This document shows positions 6,054 to 6,435 of a stretch of 6,435 nt of DNA, piece by piece. The stretch's first letter is position 1. Every line of letters begins with the position of its first letter. The stretch comes from Nitrospirota bacterium (GTDB lineage Bacteria; Nitrospirota; Nitrospiria; Nitrospirales; UBA8639), in assembly GCA_003233615.1 (NCBI GenBank), contig QIMB01000414.1, positions 1 to 6,435 of the forward strand. The letters are read 5' to 3'. The position numbers were made by a program, and so were the translations under genes. A model generated the notes under the pieces. The model searched no databases. It saw only the letters and a program-made list of their open reading frames with translations, and was not told where the DNA came from.

Positions 6054-6072
6054 GTGTTGTACTACACAACAC
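6054..6072. promoter_or_regulatory. 7-bp inverted repeat GTGTTGT-N5-ACAACAC
   Basis: The perfect 7-bp arms (6054-6060 and 6066-6072) are separated by ACTAC. The compact AT-balanced palindrome looks more like a repressor operator than a terminator. The 9-mer TGTACTACA inside it occurs again at 6106-6114 in the same orientation. No gene start is evident close by, so its target is unclear. Confidence 0.35.
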
Positions 6073-6100
6073 ATACCTTGCGTTCCGCGAAAATGAAAGC

Positions 6101-6144
6101 TGTCCTGTACTACAAAATTGTTCGAGATGTCATACGGTAGGACA
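6101..6144. repeat. inverted repeat TGTCCT ... AGGACA with embedded TGTACTACA
   Basis: Arms TGTCCT (6101-6106) and AGGACA (6139-6144) are perfect but only 6 bp long and 32 bases apart. The left arm overlaps the second copy of TGTACTACA (6106-6114; first copy 6058-6066). These may be paired protein-binding sites or the ends of a small decayed element. Confidence 0.25.
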
Positions 6145-6174
6145 AAGGCTGCAACGCCTGTCATACATTTTGCA

Positions 6175-6191
6175 GAATGATTTGATCATTC
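6175..6191 (-). terminator. hairpin over the stop codon of the ankyrin gene
   Basis: GAATGAT and ATCATTC (6175-6181 and 6185-6191) form a perfect 7-bp stem with a 3-nt loop, and the stop codon TGA (6192-6190) lies in its first arm. On the minus strand the stem is followed by TGCAAAATG, with no U-tract, and the stem is AT-rich. A role in ending or stabilising the ankyrin transcript is possible but weakly supported. Confidence 0.3.
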
Positions 6192-6435
6192 ACGCCATCT
6201 CCGGCGGCTCACCACCTGGAAACTCCACGACTTCACCATCTGGTTCTGCAAGATAAGCATACATCGGATCGTAGAGGATTTTCATGCCTTCGGTATTGTT
6301 GAATGCCTGCGCATGATCCATTGCTGTGCGTAGATTTGAATCTCTGATCCATGGGTCGCATGTTTCATTTTGAACGGCGGCGGTAAGGAAATTATTGCTT
6401 CTCTCAAGGGCAGCAACATGCAGTGGCGTCATTTC
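6190..6435 (-). CDS. ankyrin-repeat protein, C-terminal part (start outside the window)
   Basis: Eighty-one residues are visible before the TGA stop, and the frame is open to the window edge. It begins E-M-TPLHVAALERSNNF: TPLHVAA is the hallmark turn and first helix of an ankyrin repeat, so the methionine at 6432 is internal to a repeat and not the true start. A second, degenerate repeat follows (DPWIRDSNLRTAMDHAQAF, then MKIL). The tail is acidic and proline-rich (EPDGEVVEFPGGEPPEMA). Ankyrin repeats bind proteins and say little about pathway. The gene points the same way as the defence operon but is separated from it by about 590 bases of gene-free DNA, so it is probably an independent flanking gene. 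Confidence 0.82.
   Translation of the reverse strand, partial: EMTPLHVAALERSNNFLTAAVQNETCDPWIRDSNLRTAMDHAQAFNNTEGMKILYDPMYAYLAEPDGEVVEFPGGEPPEMA

Larger units (their letters stand above)
5645..6189. other. gene-free stretch between the operon and the ankyrin gene
   Basis: No reading frame here has a ribosome binding site, a recognisable protein or a sensible start. The longest frames run through hairpin repeats and give low-complexity peptides. The stretch is GC-rich (61 of 100 bases at 5801-5900), unlike the operon. It contains three GC-rich hairpins (5808-5833, 5913-5930, 6028-6044), a smaller hairpin (5773-5790) and two operator-like inverted repeats (6054-6072, 6101-6144). It could be host intergenic DNA at the cassette edge, a decayed gene or an unrecognised non-coding RNA. 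I found no tRNA and no integrase. Confidence 0.5.

Noticed and set aside
5886..6164. Minus-strand open frame of 92 codons upstream of the operon
   Set aside because: It crosses three palindromes, has no start signal and gives a peptide unlike any family I know.

Overview
The window appears to come from a proteobacterial chromosome or plasmid, with an alphaproteobacterium the most likely guess. That guess rests only on protein style, the strong GGAG-type ribosome binding sites and GC-rich AGGGGC/GCCCCT hairpins in the flanks, so it is weak. Almost everything is on the minus strand. The central block (144-5598) is about 45-48% GC in the two stretches I counted. The right flank reaches about 61% GC (5801-5900), and this step fits a horizontally acquired cassette.

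The core is one tightly packed five-gene operon read right to left. In transcription order it encodes: (1) a beta-class amino-methyltransferase with TSPPYN and DPYLGVGSS motifs (4702-5598); (2) a small protein resembling the BglII/BamHI-type restriction endonuclease fold, whose expected catalytic acids seem to be replaced (4238-4702); (3) a ParB-like protein with an NGNRR box and a helix-turn-helix (2891-4225); (4) a complete SNF2-type superfamily 2 helicase (971-2881); and (5) a protein ending in a DUF3883 domain with a PD-(D/E)xK-like D...ExK pattern (144-974). Junctions are a TGATG overlap, a 12-nt gap, a 9-nt gap in which a stop codon overlaps the next ribosome binding site, and an ATGA overlap. 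This argues for one transcript and coupled translation.

The gene set is that of an anti-phage or anti-plasmid defence system built around a restriction-modification pair. The methyltransferase would mark self DNA, the BglII-like protein may recognise or cut the same site, the SNF2 motor may translocate on DNA, the ParB-like protein may act as a clamp or regulator, and the DUF3883 protein is a candidate nuclease. DISARM and Dpd-type systems also combine modification with SNF2 motors, and Dpd also has a ParB-like protein. However, the marker genes of those systems are not in this window, and I do not recognise this exact five-gene set as a named system.

Flanks: 1-143 has no supportable gene and carries a GC-rich hairpin and a second stem-loop just beyond the operon. 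The stretch from 5599 to 6189 has no convincing gene. It holds the methyltransferase leader with a 7-bp inverted repeat abutting its ribosome binding site, four hairpins (three of them GC-rich) and two inverted repeats. At the right edge is the C-terminal end of an ankyrin-repeat protein on the minus strand (6190-6435), whose start lies outside the window.
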